A stretch of DNA of 64,000 bases from Allobosea lathyri (GTDB taxonomy: Bacteria; Pseudomonadota; Alphaproteobacteria; Rhizobiales; Beijerinckiaceae): the NCBI RefSeq assembly GCF_900108245.1, contig NZ_FNUY01000011.1, forward strand, positions 1 through 64,000. Reading direction: 5' to 3'. This document shows positions 48,634-56,147 of the stretch, piece by piece (the first letter of the stretch is position 1; the number at the start of each line of letters is the position of its first letter). The notes beneath the pieces are model-generated. The model saw nothing but the letters and a program-made list of their open reading frames with translations. It made no database searches and had not been told where the DNA came from. The position numbers were made by a program, and so were the translations under genes.

Positions 48634-51326
48634 TCGCGCGCCGATGCGCCGATGCGCCGGATTTCCGGCAGGCAGGAGCCGCAATTCGTGCCGGCCTTGA
48701 GCTGGCGGCCGATATCCTCGGGCGTCACCGTGCCACCACCAGTGAAAGCCGCGCGGATCGCGTTCAGCCCGACACCGAAGCAGGCGCAGACGGTCGGTCC
48801 GGGATCGGCGGCGCCGTCGAGCCTGCGGCCTGCAAGCAGGGCGAGCCGGTTTTCCGGCACGGACTGCGGATCGGCGAAGGCGAGCTTGACCGTATCCCAG
48901 AGCGGCGCGCGCCCGGCTGGGCCGACGAAGAGGGCCGCAGTGAGCCGGCCGCCCTGCGTCACGGCGCAGCGATAGACGCCGCTGTCGCGGTCGATCATCT
49001 CGATCAGATCGGCCGTGCCAAAGGCATCCCGAACGGCGGCCATCAGGTCGTCGAGCGTGGCGTCGGTTGCAAAGAGCCGGCCCTCGCCGCCTTCGACGGC
49101 GAGCTTCGCCCACCAGCTGCCCGCCGGCAGAGCAAAGGTCCCCCGCGAAAGCACGAAGCCCTGCGAGGCGTAAGCGACCGGCGCGATCGATGATGGCGTC
49201 GCCTTGAGCTCGGGCTGGCCGGAATAGGGGTCGCAGGCAGGCTGGACGGCGGCGCCAATGCGGGCATGCGAGGCCGTCTCGCCCGACCAGTGGATCGGCG
49301 CGAAGAGCGAGCCCGGTTGCGCGCCGGGATCGAGCGAAACCTTGAGGATGACCGCGCCATGCGCATTGGCGATGCGGGCGAAGCCGCCCTCGGCGAGGCC
49401 GAAGCGGGCGGCGTCGGCCGGATGAACGAAGATGCAGGGCTCGCCGATATGGGCGGACAGGCGCGGGCTCAGGCCCGTGCGCGTCATCGTGTGCCAGTGG
49501 TCGCGGACGCGGCCGGTGTTCAGGAGCAGCGGAAAGGCGTCGCTGCGCGCAGCCGCCAGTTCCGGGATCGCGAGCGTCGAAAGCTTGGCGCGGCGATCTG
49601 GCGTGAAGAAGCCGCCATCGGCGAAGAGACGTTCTGTGCCCTGTGGCTGGCCGATGGGAACCGGCCACTGCACGGGTTTCAACCGATCATAGGCGTGCTT
49701 GGACAGGCCCGCATGCGCGCCGATATCGAAATCGCGGCTGCCCTCGTTCTCGAAGGCGGACAGCGCGGCATGTTCCGCATAGATCTCCGACCCATTCCGG
49801 AAGCCGAAGGCCGCGCCGAAGCCCAGCCGCCTGGCCACCTCGCAGATGATCCACCAATCCGGCTTCACCTCGCCCGGCAGGGGCAGGAAGCCACGCTGGC
49901 GCGAGATGCGGCGTTCGGAATTGGTGACCGTGCCATCCTTTTCGCCCCAGGCGGCGGCGGGCAGGATGATATGCGGCTTGGCTGCGAGCGTGTCGTTGGA
50001 GAGCACGTTTTCGGATACGATGAAGAGATCGAGCCCGTTCAAGGCAGCGCTCACCTTGTCGGCATCTGGAAGTGAGACGGCGGGGTTGGTCGCCATCACC
50101 CAAAGCGCCCGAATGCGCTTTTCGGCGACGGCATCGAGCATCTGGACGGCCTTGAGGCCTTCGCTGCGGGCCATGTTCGGCGCGTTCCAGAAGCGGCGGA
50201 CGCGGTCGATCTCGACGGGCGTGTAGCCCATATGGGCCGCGAGCATGTTGGCGAGCCCGCCGACCTCGCGCCCGCCCATGGCGTTGGGCTGTCCGGTCAG
50301 CGAGAACGGACCGCCCCCGGGCCGGCCGATGCGGCCGGTGGCGAGGTGGCAATGCAGGATCGCGGCGACCTTGTCGGTCCCTTGCGCCGACTGGTTGACG
50401 CCCTGGCTCCAGGCCGTGACCACGGCCGGCGTGCCGGCCCAGAGCGCATAGAAGGCTGCGATGTCGTTAGCGTTCAGCCCCGTGCGAAGCGCGATCGACG
50501 CGAGATCGGGCGCAATCGCGCGCGCATTCTCCAGTGTCGCATCGAAGCCGCTGGTATGGCGTTCGAGATAGGTCTGGTCGATCAGGCCGGCCTCGGTGAG
50601 GTGCACGAGCAGGCCGGCGAAGAGCACGCTGTCAGAGCCCGGCTTGAGCGGCAGCACGAGGTCGCAATCCTCGGCTGTGGCGGTCACGCGGGGATCGATG
50701 ACCACGACTCTCGCGCCACGTTCGTTGCGGTTCTGCTGGATGCGCCGGAACAGGACCGGATGGCACCAGGCGGTGTTGGAGCCGACCAGCACGATCAGAT
50801 CGGCGCAGTCGAGGTCCTCGTAATTGCCGGGCACGGTATCGGAGCCGAAGACGCGCTTGTGGCCGGCGACGGTCGAGGACATGCAGAGCCGCGAATTCGT
50901 GTCGACATGGGGCGAGCCGATGAAACCCTTCATCAGCTTGTTGGCGACGTAGTAATCCTCGGTGAGAAGCTGGCCGGAGAGGTAGAAGGCGACGGCCTCG
51001 GGGCCTTCACGAGCGATGATGGCCTTCAACCCGTCCGCGACGGCGTCGAGCGCGATATCCCAGGACACGCGGTCATAACCGCCGGCCTCATTGCGCATCA
51101 GCGGGTGGAGCACGCGGCTGCCCAGCCCCAGCGTCTCGCCGAGCGCCGAGCCCTTCGAGCAGAGCCGGCCACGATTAGCCGGATGAGCCGGATCGCCGGC
51201 GATCAGCGCCCCACCCTTGCCGTCTGGCGTCGCGAGCACGCCGCAGCCAACGCCGCAATAGGGGCAGGTCGTGCGGATCGCGGCGTCCGCCATGCCGGGG
51301 CCGGGAAGCGTGTCGTCGACGCGCAT
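48618..51326 (-). CDS. nasA: Assimilatory nitrate reductase, large catalytic subunit
   Basis: 902 residues; reduces nitrate to nitrite at a Mo-bis-MGD centre in the cytoplasm (no signal peptide). The N-terminal [4Fe-4S] motif is CPYCGVGCGVL with the distal Cys in GRLCSKGSA. The molybdopterin domains include GFIGSPHVDTNSRLCMSSTV and NPAVSLPDADKV. The C-terminal ~65 residues add a BFD-like [2Fe-2S] domain (CACFGVGLNAIRAAF then GTNCGSCLPE). That extra domain is typical of NasA proteins receiving electrons from a small FAD subunit, and the gene for one directly precedes it. The stop codon lies in a tandem repeat at the nrtB start. Confidence 0.93.
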   Translation of the reverse strand: MRVDDTLPGPGMADAAIRTTCPYCGVGCGVLATPDGKGGALIAGDPAHPANRGRLCSKGSALGETLGLGSRVLHPLMRNEAGGYDRVSWDIALDAVADGLKAIIAREGPEAVAFYLSGQLLTEDYYVANKLMKGFIGSPHVDTNSRLCMSSTVAGHKRVFGSDTVPGNYEDLDCADLIVLVGSNTAWCHPVLFRRIQQNRNERGARVVVIDPRVTATAEDCDLVLPLKPGSDSVLFAGLLVHLTEAGLIDQTYLERHTSGFDATLENARAIAPDLASIALRTGLNANDIAAFYALWAGTPAVVTAWSQGVNQSAQGTDKVAAILHCHLATGRIGRPGGGPFSLTGQPNAMGGREVGGLANMLAAHMGYTPVEIDRVRRFWNAPNMARSEGLKAVQMLDAVAEKRIRALWVMATNPAVSLPDADKVSAALNGLDLFIVSENVLSNDTLAAKPHIILPAAAWGEKDGTVTNSERRISRQRGFLPLPGEVKPDWWIICEVARRLGFGAAFGFRNGSEIYAEHAALSAFENEGSRDFDIGAHAGLSKHAYDRLKPVQWPVPIGQPQGTERLFADGGFFTPDRRAKLSTLAIPELAAARSDAFPLLLNTGRVRDHWHTMTRTGLSPRLSAHIGEPCIFVHPADAARFGLAEGGFARIANAHGAVILKVSLDPGAQPGSLFAPIHWSGETASHARIGAAVQPACDPYSGQPELKATPSSIAPVAYASQGFVLSRGTFALPAGSWWAKLAVEGGEGRLFATDATLDDLMAAVRDAFGTADLIEMIDRDSGVYRCAVTQGGRLTAALFVGPAGRAPLWDTVKLAFADPQSVPENRLALLAGRRLDGAADPGPTVCACFGVGLNAIRAAFTGGGTVTPEDIGRQLKAGTNCGSCLPEIRRIGASARETVAA

Positions 51327-51327
51327 G

Positions 51328-52569
51328 TCAGGCCGCCTCCCCGATGCGCCCGTCGGCGCAATAGGATTCGCCGAAAGGCAGGTCGGCGCGGATCGCCGTG
51401 ATGTCCTGGCCGGAGCGGATCAAACCGAGATAGAACAGCGCCCCTTGCGTGTCCCCGACCAGCACGCAGCCCGCGAGCCGGCCCTCACGCAGCACGAATT
51501 TGCGGTAGATGCCGGCGGCGCGGTCGCGGAGCACGACGATCTCGGCCCCCTCCCCGGCCTCGAACTCGCCGGCCGAGAAGACGCCGACACCACTGACCTT
51601 GAGATTGGTGGCGAGCAGAGAGCCGGGATAGGCGGCGTCTAGTCCGGCATGTTTCTGGCCGGCAAGCCGCATCGCCAGCACCCGCGCCTGCTCATAGGCC
51701 GGCTCGACCAGCCCGTAGACGCAGCCGCGATGCTGCGCGCATTCGCCTATAGCGAAGATGTTCGCGTCGTCGCTGGCCAGACCGTCATCGACGACGATGC
51801 CGCGATCGACGGCAAGACCCGCCGCCTTGGCTAGGTCAGTGTTGGGTCGCACGCCGATGGCGATGACCACGAGATCGGCCGGGATGATCGTGCCGTCGGC
51901 CAGCTGGACACCCTCGACCTTGCCATTTCCGATGAAGCCCTTTGTGGCGCTGTTCAGCCTGACAGCGATGCCGCGCGCGGCCATTGCCGAGGCGAGCAGG
52001 GCGGCGCCCTCCGCGTCGAGCTGGCGCTCCATCAACCGGTCGACCAGATGCAGCAGCGTGACGTTGCCGCCGGCCTTCGCGAGGCCATAGGCCGCCTCGA
52101 GCCCGAGCAGGCCGCCGCCGATCACGACGATGCGCGCCCCGCGCTGCGCATAGGCCCGCATCATGCCGACATCGGCGGTGTCGCGGAAGGTCGCGACGCC
52201 CGGCAGTTCGCCGCCGGGAAAAGCCGGCTTCAGCGGCCTGGAGCCGGTGGCGAGGACGAGCTTGCCATAGGGCAGGTTCAGGCCGTCCTCCAGCGTGACG
52301 GTCCTGGCGGCGCGGTCGATGCCGGCGACGGCGCGGCCATAGAGCGTGGAGACGCCGCGCGCCTTCCACCAGGCGGCGGGCTTCAGCTCGATATCGAGCT
52401 CGGCGATTTCGCCCGCCAGCAGCGGCGATAGCAGCACGCGGTTATAGGCCAGCCGGTCTTCCGCTCCGATCACCGCGATGGAATAGCGGCCGAGCGCGCG
52501 CTGGCTGAGTTCGTCGACCAGCCGCGTCGCCGCCATGCCCTTGCCCACGATGATCAGCGGCTCGGCCAT
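51328..52569 (-). CDS. nasC: NAD(P)H-dependent FAD oxidoreductase, nitrate reductase electron-transfer subunit (NasC/NirB-N-like)
   Basis: 413 residues covering only the FAD/NAD(P)H module found at the N terminus of NirB: LIIVGKGMAATRLVDEL (FAD), a NRVLLSPLLAGE segment, LVLATGSRPLKPAFPGG, the NAD-binding VVIGGGLLGLEAAYGLAKAG near residues 148-167, and VIAIGVRPNTDLAKAAGL with the FAD-binding IFAIGECAQHRG. It lacks the Fe-S and siroheme domains of NirB. The next gene, one base away, is nasA, so it most probably feeds NAD(P)H electrons to the BFD-type cluster of NasA, like NasC of Klebsiella. Confidence 0.85.
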   Translation of the reverse strand: MAEPLIIVGKGMAATRLVDELSQRALGRYSIAVIGAEDRLAYNRVLLSPLLAGEIAELDIELKPAAWWKARGVSTLYGRAVAGIDRAARTVTLEDGLNLPYGKLVLATGSRPLKPAFPGGELPGVATFRDTADVGMMRAYAQRGARIVVIGGGLLGLEAAYGLAKAGGNVTLLHLVDRLMERQLDAEGAALLASAMAARGIAVRLNSATKGFIGNGKVEGVQLADGTIIPADLVVIAIGVRPNTDLAKAAGLAVDRGIVVDDGLASDDANIFAIGECAQHRGCVYGLVEPAYEQARVLAMRLAGQKHAGLDAAYPGSLLATNLKVSGVGVFSAGEFEAGEGAEIVVLRDRAAGIYRKFVLREGRLAGCVLVGDTQGALFYLGLIRSGQDITAIRADLPFGESYCADGRIGEAA

Positions 52570-52572
52570 TAC

Positions 52573-52618
52573 TCCCTCCCCCCGCTTGCGGTGGGGAGGG
52601 TTGAGGTGGGGGGCAGTG
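52573..52618. repeat. Partial palindromic repeat, family E, copy 2 (one arm)
   Basis: CCCTCCCCCCGCTTGCGGTG...GGGTTGAGGTGGGGGGCAG matches the left half of the 44690-44818 element. The second half is absent and a family C element follows. Confidence 0.75.
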
Positions 52619-52642
52619 CCGACATTGCGAAGCGAAAAACAC

Positions 52643-52759
52643 CCTCAGCCCTCATCCCGACGAGCCGCGCAGCGGCGTCTCGAAGGAGGGTCCAGAGCGC
52701 GCTGGAATCTCCTTCGAGACGCACTCCTGCGGAGCGCTCCTCAGGATGAGGGCTGAGGG
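52643..52759. repeat. Palindromic intergenic repeat, family C, copy 4
   Basis: Arms CCTCAGCCCTCATCC...CGTCTCGAAGGAGGG and CTCCTTCGAGACG...CTCCTCAGGATGAGGGCTGAGG. It lies within the nitrate operon between nrtA and the NasC-like gene. Confidence 0.87.
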
Positions 52760-52774
52760 TGCGATGTGTCATCC

Positions 52775-54088
52775 TCAAGCGATCCGCTTGATCTTGAGCG
52801 CCTTCAGGTAATCCAGCGGCGCGGCGGGATCGAATTTCGCGCCGTCGAAGAAGGTCTCGACGCCGCGTGAATCGCTGGTCGGGGCGCCCGCGACGCCCAG
52901 CGTCCTTGCGGCCTCGCGCCAGAGATCGGCACGGTTGGTCTTGTCGACGAGAGCCTTGATGTCGATCGTCGGCTCGAACTTGCCCCAGCGGATGTTCTCG
53001 GTGACGAACCAGCTGTCATGGCTCTTGAAGGGATGGGAGACCTCGCCGCCCTCGCCCCAGAACTTCATGTAGAGGTTGGTGCCCTTGGCCTCGCGGCCAT
53101 TGCCGTAGTTGATGTCGCCCTGCAGGCGCTTGTTGATGTCGGTGACGGGGACGTTGAACCATTGCCGCTTGCCGACAATCTCGGAGAGTTCCTGGCGGTT
53201 CTCCATCTTGTCGGCCCACATCTGGGCTTCCATCACCGCCATCAGGATGGCTTGCGTCGCCCTGGGGTTGGCGTCGACGAAATCGGCGCGCATGCCCAGG
53301 ATCTTCTCGGGATGCTTGAACCAGAGTTCGCCGGTGGTCAGGGCGGTGTAGCCGATGTTCTGGTTGACGAGCTGCTCGTTCCAGGGTTCGCCGACGCAGA
53401 AGCAGTCCATCGTGCCGACCTTCATATTCGCCACCATCTGCGGCGGCGGCACGACGATGACCTTGATGTCGCTGTCGGGGTCGATGCCGCCAGCGGCGAG
53501 CCAGTAGCGGATCCAGAGATCGTGCGTGCCGCCCGGAAAGGTCATCGCGGCCGTGAGCTCCTTGCCGGCTGCCTTCTTGCGCTCGAAGGCCTGCTTCAGC
53601 GGTGAGGCGTCCTTCTGGACGTTCAGGTCCTTGTATTCGTTGGAGACCGAGATCGCCTGGCCGTCCTGGTTCAGGTTGAGCAGCGTGTACATCGGCAGCG
53701 GCTGGCCGTTCTGCATGACCTTGCCGGTGGAGTAGAGATGCGTCTTGGGCCGCAGGATGTGACCGCCATCGATGCCGTTGGCCTTGAAGCCGAGCGCCAT
53801 GTTGTCGCGCGTCGCGCCCCAGGAGGCCTGTTTGGCGATGTCCATGTCGGGCAGGCCGTATTTGGCGAAGAGGCCTTTCTCCTTGGCGATGACGAGCGGG
53901 GCGGCGTCGGTCAGCGCGATATAGCCGAGCCGCGTGCCCTTGACCTCGGGACCGGCGGATTGCGCGAAGGCACCTGACGGCAGAGCCAGCCTGGCAGCGC
54001 TCAGCAGCGCCGCCGCGCCCGACAGCTGGATGAGCTGGCGGCGGCTGGTGGCGGTCTTCCTCGCCTTGGTCTCGACTGTCTCGGTCAT
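52775..54088 (-). CDS. nrtA: Nitrate ABC transporter periplasmic substrate-binding protein (NrtA)
   Basis: 437 residues from ATG 54088; AGAGG lies seven bases upstream, and the frame beyond runs into the regulatory leader. A Tat signal (TSRRQLIQLSGAAALL, cleavage after SGAFA) leads to the NrtA/CmpA receptor: LGYIALTDAAPLVIAKEKGL, KQASWGATRDNMALG, GIDGGHILRPKTHL, VVPPPQMVANMKVGTMDCFCVGEP (first 20 shown are the landmark region) and FKHPEKILGMRADF. First structural gene of the nitrate operon, controlled by the ANTAR leader at 54143-54237. Confidence 0.93.
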   Translation of the reverse strand: MTETVETKARKTATSRRQLIQLSGAAALLSAARLALPSGAFAQSAGPEVKGTRLGYIALTDAAPLVIAKEKGLFAKYGLPDMDIAKQASWGATRDNMALGFKANGIDGGHILRPKTHLYSTGKVMQNGQPLPMYTLLNLNQDGQAISVSNEYKDLNVQKDASPLKQAFERKKAAGKELTAAMTFPGGTHDLWIRYWLAAGGIDPDSDIKVIVVPPPQMVANMKVGTMDCFCVGEPWNEQLVNQNIGYTALTTGELWFKHPEKILGMRADFVDANPRATQAILMAVMEAQMWADKMENRQELSEIVGKRQWFNVPVTDINKRLQGDINYGNGREAKGTNLYMKFWGEGGEVSHPFKSHDSWFVTENIRWGKFEPTIDIKALVDKTNRADLWREAARTLGVAGAPTSDSRGVETFFDGAKFDPAAPLDYLKALKIKRIA

Positions 54089-54142
54089 CGATCGCCTCTC
54101 GGGTGGACTCGCGTTGGGGTGAAATGCGTCTGCGCCGGAACG

Positions 54143-54192
54143 AAAAACGCCGCGCGAAAGCACCTCGGAAAGGCACGTTCGACAGCGGCGTT
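54143..54192 (-). terminator. Attenuator terminator in the nrtA leader
   Basis: On the minus strand, AACGCCGC (54192-54185) pairs perfectly with GCGGCGTT (54153-54146), followed by a T-run ending at 54143. The interior extends the hairpin: CGAACGTGCCT can pair with AGGTGCTTTCG around a TTCCG loop (one mismatch, two G-U pairs). The 5' arm is the loop plus part of the 3' arm of ANTAR hairpin P2, so terminator and P2 are mutually exclusive. Confidence 0.75.
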
Positions 54193-54197
54193 GCTGT
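54182..54197 (-). promoter_or_regulatory. ANTAR-target hairpin P2 in the nrtA leader
   Basis: ACAGC-AACGCC-GCTGT: a 5-bp stem closing a six-base loop with A at position 1 and G at position 4, the known signature recognised by ANTAR proteins. NasT, encoded just upstream, is the expected binder. Confidence 0.72.
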
Positions 54198-54217
54198 GCG
54201 TCTCGATCTGAAAAGGG

Positions 54218-54237
54218 CGCGGGCAGCCTTGGCCGCG
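54218..54237 (-). promoter_or_regulatory. ANTAR-target hairpin P1 in the nrtA leader
   Basis: CGCGGCC-AAGGCT-GCCCGCG: a 7-bp stem with one C-C mismatch closing a six-base loop with A1 and G4. It lies 20 bases upstream of P2, giving the paired-hairpin layout of ANTAR RNA targets. Confidence 0.6.
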
Positions 54238-54250
54238 TCACGGAATTTCT

Positions 54251-54267
54251 TACAAGGACCGTGCCAA
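54251..54267 (-). promoter_or_regulatory. Sigma-54 (RpoN) promoter for nrtA
   Basis: TTGGCACGGTCCTTGTA on the minus strand fits the consensus TTGGCACG-N4-TTGCA except that GT replaces GC at -12. Predicted transcription starts near 54240, just before hairpin P1. NtrC is the likely activator; no clear NtrC site was identified, although TTGCGCAA-type palindromic sequence lies upstream near 54374-54381. Confidence 0.7.
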
Positions 54268-54408
54268 CTGGCTGAAACCCTGCCGGTCCTTTGAATTGCA
54301 ATAGCTTAGACGTGCCTCAATTCCGTCAGCCGTCGCAAGGCGGGCTTTGTTGCGCCGCACAATTCTACTGCAGTTGCGCAAAAAACATGCAACGACACAG
54401 CAGCGGCG

Positions 54409-55449
54409 TCAGCTGCCTTCGAATAGGGCAGGACGAAAAATCGCCCGGGCCTGCTCGGTCATCTCCGGGCTGCGGACGATCTGGCCCGCCTGCTCCATGC
54501 CTGCGAGAATCCAATGCGCGTGATCGGGATCGGGCCGCAAGGCCTCGCGGTCGAACCGGATGAAGCGCTCGATCTGGCGGGGCGGCCGGCCGGCTCCCTG
54601 GCGCAGCTCCCCGTGCAGCACCGGTTCGAGAATGTCCTGGGGCAGAGCGAGGCGGTCCGGCTTCGAGAGATGCATGGCGAGGCGGTCGCGGTTTTCGGGC
54701 CGGCAGGCCCAGTCGCTCGCGCGCAGGATCGCAGCGTTGAGTTTCGAGACCGCGGCGGCGCGACGCTCCGCATCGTCGGCGCGCCAGGCGAGGACCTTGT
54801 CGGGACAATTGCGGCGCAGATCGACACCGCACAGGACCATCGCACCGATCCCGGCCGCGACGGCAGCCGCATTCCAGGGCGCACCGGCGCAGAAACCGTC
54901 GACCCGACCGCTGGTCAGGGCCTCGACAGTCTGCGGCGGCGGCACGATCTCGAAGCGGACATCCTCGCCGAGCTTCAACCCGGCCTCGGCCATCCACTCG
55001 CAGAGCAGATAGGTGTGGCTGGAGAAGCCGAAGACGGCGGCAAAAGTCAGCGGCGGCAAGCCCGACGCCTTGCGGCGCGCGATCATGGCGGCAAGAGCCC
55101 GCGCCGACACCGCCGGATCGGCCATATCGCCATCGGCCAGCCGCGCCATCTCCTCGAAGCGGCGCAAGGATATGGTGATCGCGCTGCCATCGAGATTGAG
55201 CGCGATCGGCACCGCCATCGGCGCCTTGACGCCGCCGATCCCCAGCGTGGCTGCAACCGCCGCAGGCCCCAGCATATGGGCGGCATCGAGCAGCCGGACA
55301 TTGAGCTTGTCGCGCAGGTTGGACCAGGAGACCTCGCGGACGAGTTCGAGATTGAGGCCTTCGGCTTCCGCGAAACCCTCGTCCTTGGCGAGGATGACGA
55401 GCGCACAGTCGACCAGCGGCATGAAGCCGACACGCAGGTGCAGGGTCAT
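54409..55449 (-). CDS. nasS: NasS nitrate/nitrite sensor protein (NrtA/CmpA-like, cytoplasmic)
   Basis: 346 residues of the same fold as NrtA but without a signal peptide, so it stays in the cytoplasm. Landmarks are LRVGFMPLVDCALVILAKDEG, VREVSWSNLRDKLNVRLLDA, MLGPAAVAATLGIGG and VPPPQTVEALTSGRVDGFCA. In Paracoccus, Azotobacter and Bradyrhizobium, NasS holds NasT inactive until nitrate or nitrite binds. Here its start codon overlaps the end of nasT by 4 bases, matching a coupled NasT-NasS pair, and it precedes the nrtA leader. Confidence 0.9.
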   Translation of the reverse strand: MTLHLRVGFMPLVDCALVILAKDEGFAEAEGLNLELVREVSWSNLRDKLNVRLLDAAHMLGPAAVAATLGIGGVKAPMAVPIALNLDGSAITISLRRFEEMARLADGDMADPAVSARALAAMIARRKASGLPPLTFAAVFGFSSHTYLLCEWMAEAGLKLGEDVRFEIVPPPQTVEALTSGRVDGFCAGAPWNAAAVAAGIGAMVLCGVDLRRNCPDKVLAWRADDAERRAAAVSKLNAAILRASDWACRPENRDRLAMHLSKPDRLALPQDILEPVLHGELRQGAGRPPRQIERFIRFDREALRPDPDHAHWILAGMEQAGQIVRSPEMTEQARAIFRPALFEGS

Positions 55450-56039
55450 TTCAGCACCTCGGCGGCTGTGATGATGGAACGTGCGATGTCGACGAGCTTG
55501 CGCTTCTCGTTCATGGCCGTGCGCCGCAGCAGGGCGTAGGCCTCCTCCTCGGGCAGGTTCTTCATGCGCATGACGATGCCCTTGGCGCGGTCGATCAGCT
55601 TGCGCTCCTCCAACTGCGAGCGGGCCTCGTCGAGTTCCTCGCGCAGTTTGCGGAAGGCGTTGAAGCGGCTGATGCAGGTCTGCAGGATCGCCTGCATGCG
55701 CTCCTTCTTCAGGCCATCGACGATATAGGCGGAGACGCCGGCCTCCACGGCGGCCTCGATCGAGGCCGAATCCGACTGGTCGACGAACATGGTGATCGGC
55801 CGCCGGACATGGCGGCTGACCAGGAACATGTCGGCAAGCGCATCGCGGCTGGGGTCTTCGAGGTCGATGACGACGACGTCGGGATCATGCAATTCGATCG
55901 CCGCGACGAGCCCATTTGTGCCACCGACCCTGACGATCTCGTGCGAACCGGCCTCGCGCAATCCTTCCTCGATGATCGCGGCGCGAACCGGATTGGCATC
56001 GACGATGAGGATTTTGATGCTCTGCGTCATGCTCTGCAT
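55446..56039 (-). CDS. nasT: NasT ANTAR-domain antiterminator / response regulator
   Basis: 197 residues. N-terminal receiver-like domain (KILIVDANPVRAAIIEEGLR, VVVIDLEDPS with Asp59), a helical linker (FRKLREELDEARSQLEERKL), and a C-terminal ANTAR RNA-binding domain (IDRAKGIVMRMKNLPEEEAY then ALLRRTAMNEKRKLVDIAR). When released by NasS it binds paired hexaloop hairpins in the nrtA leader and prevents termination. An alternative start three codons in (MTQSIKIL) is possible. An ATGA overlap couples it to nasS. Confidence 0.93.
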   Translation of the reverse strand: MQSMTQSIKILIVDANPVRAAIIEEGLREAGSHEIVRVGGTNGLVAAIELHDPDVVVIDLEDPSRDALADMFLVSRHVRRPITMFVDQSDSASIEAAVEAGVSAYIVDGLKKERMQAILQTCISRFNAFRKLREELDEARSQLEERKLIDRAKGIVMRMKNLPEEEAYALLRRTAMNEKRKLVDIARSIITAAEVLK

Positions 56040-56108
56040 TGGCGGCGGCCGGCGATCTCGCGTTCACGTTACCGCAAACCGCGGAGCCCGGCGCATGCGA
56101 ACATCGTG

Positions 56109-56134
56109 CCGACTGCGCGCTGCCGCGCAGTCGG
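56109..56134. terminator. Strong GC hairpin between dadA-like and nasT genes
   Basis: CCGACTGCGCG-CTGC-CGCGCAGTCGG: an exact 11-bp stem with a 4-base loop, 14 bases after the dadA-like stop. No T-run follows, so it may be an intrinsic-like or Rho-dependent end of the amino-acid operon before nasT. Confidence 0.6.
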
Positions 56135-56147
56135 GGCGATCCGTCGC

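Noticed and set aside
56109..56134. Classical intrinsic terminator
   Set aside because: The stem is perfect but no T-run follows on either strand, so it is reported only as a terminator-like hairpin.
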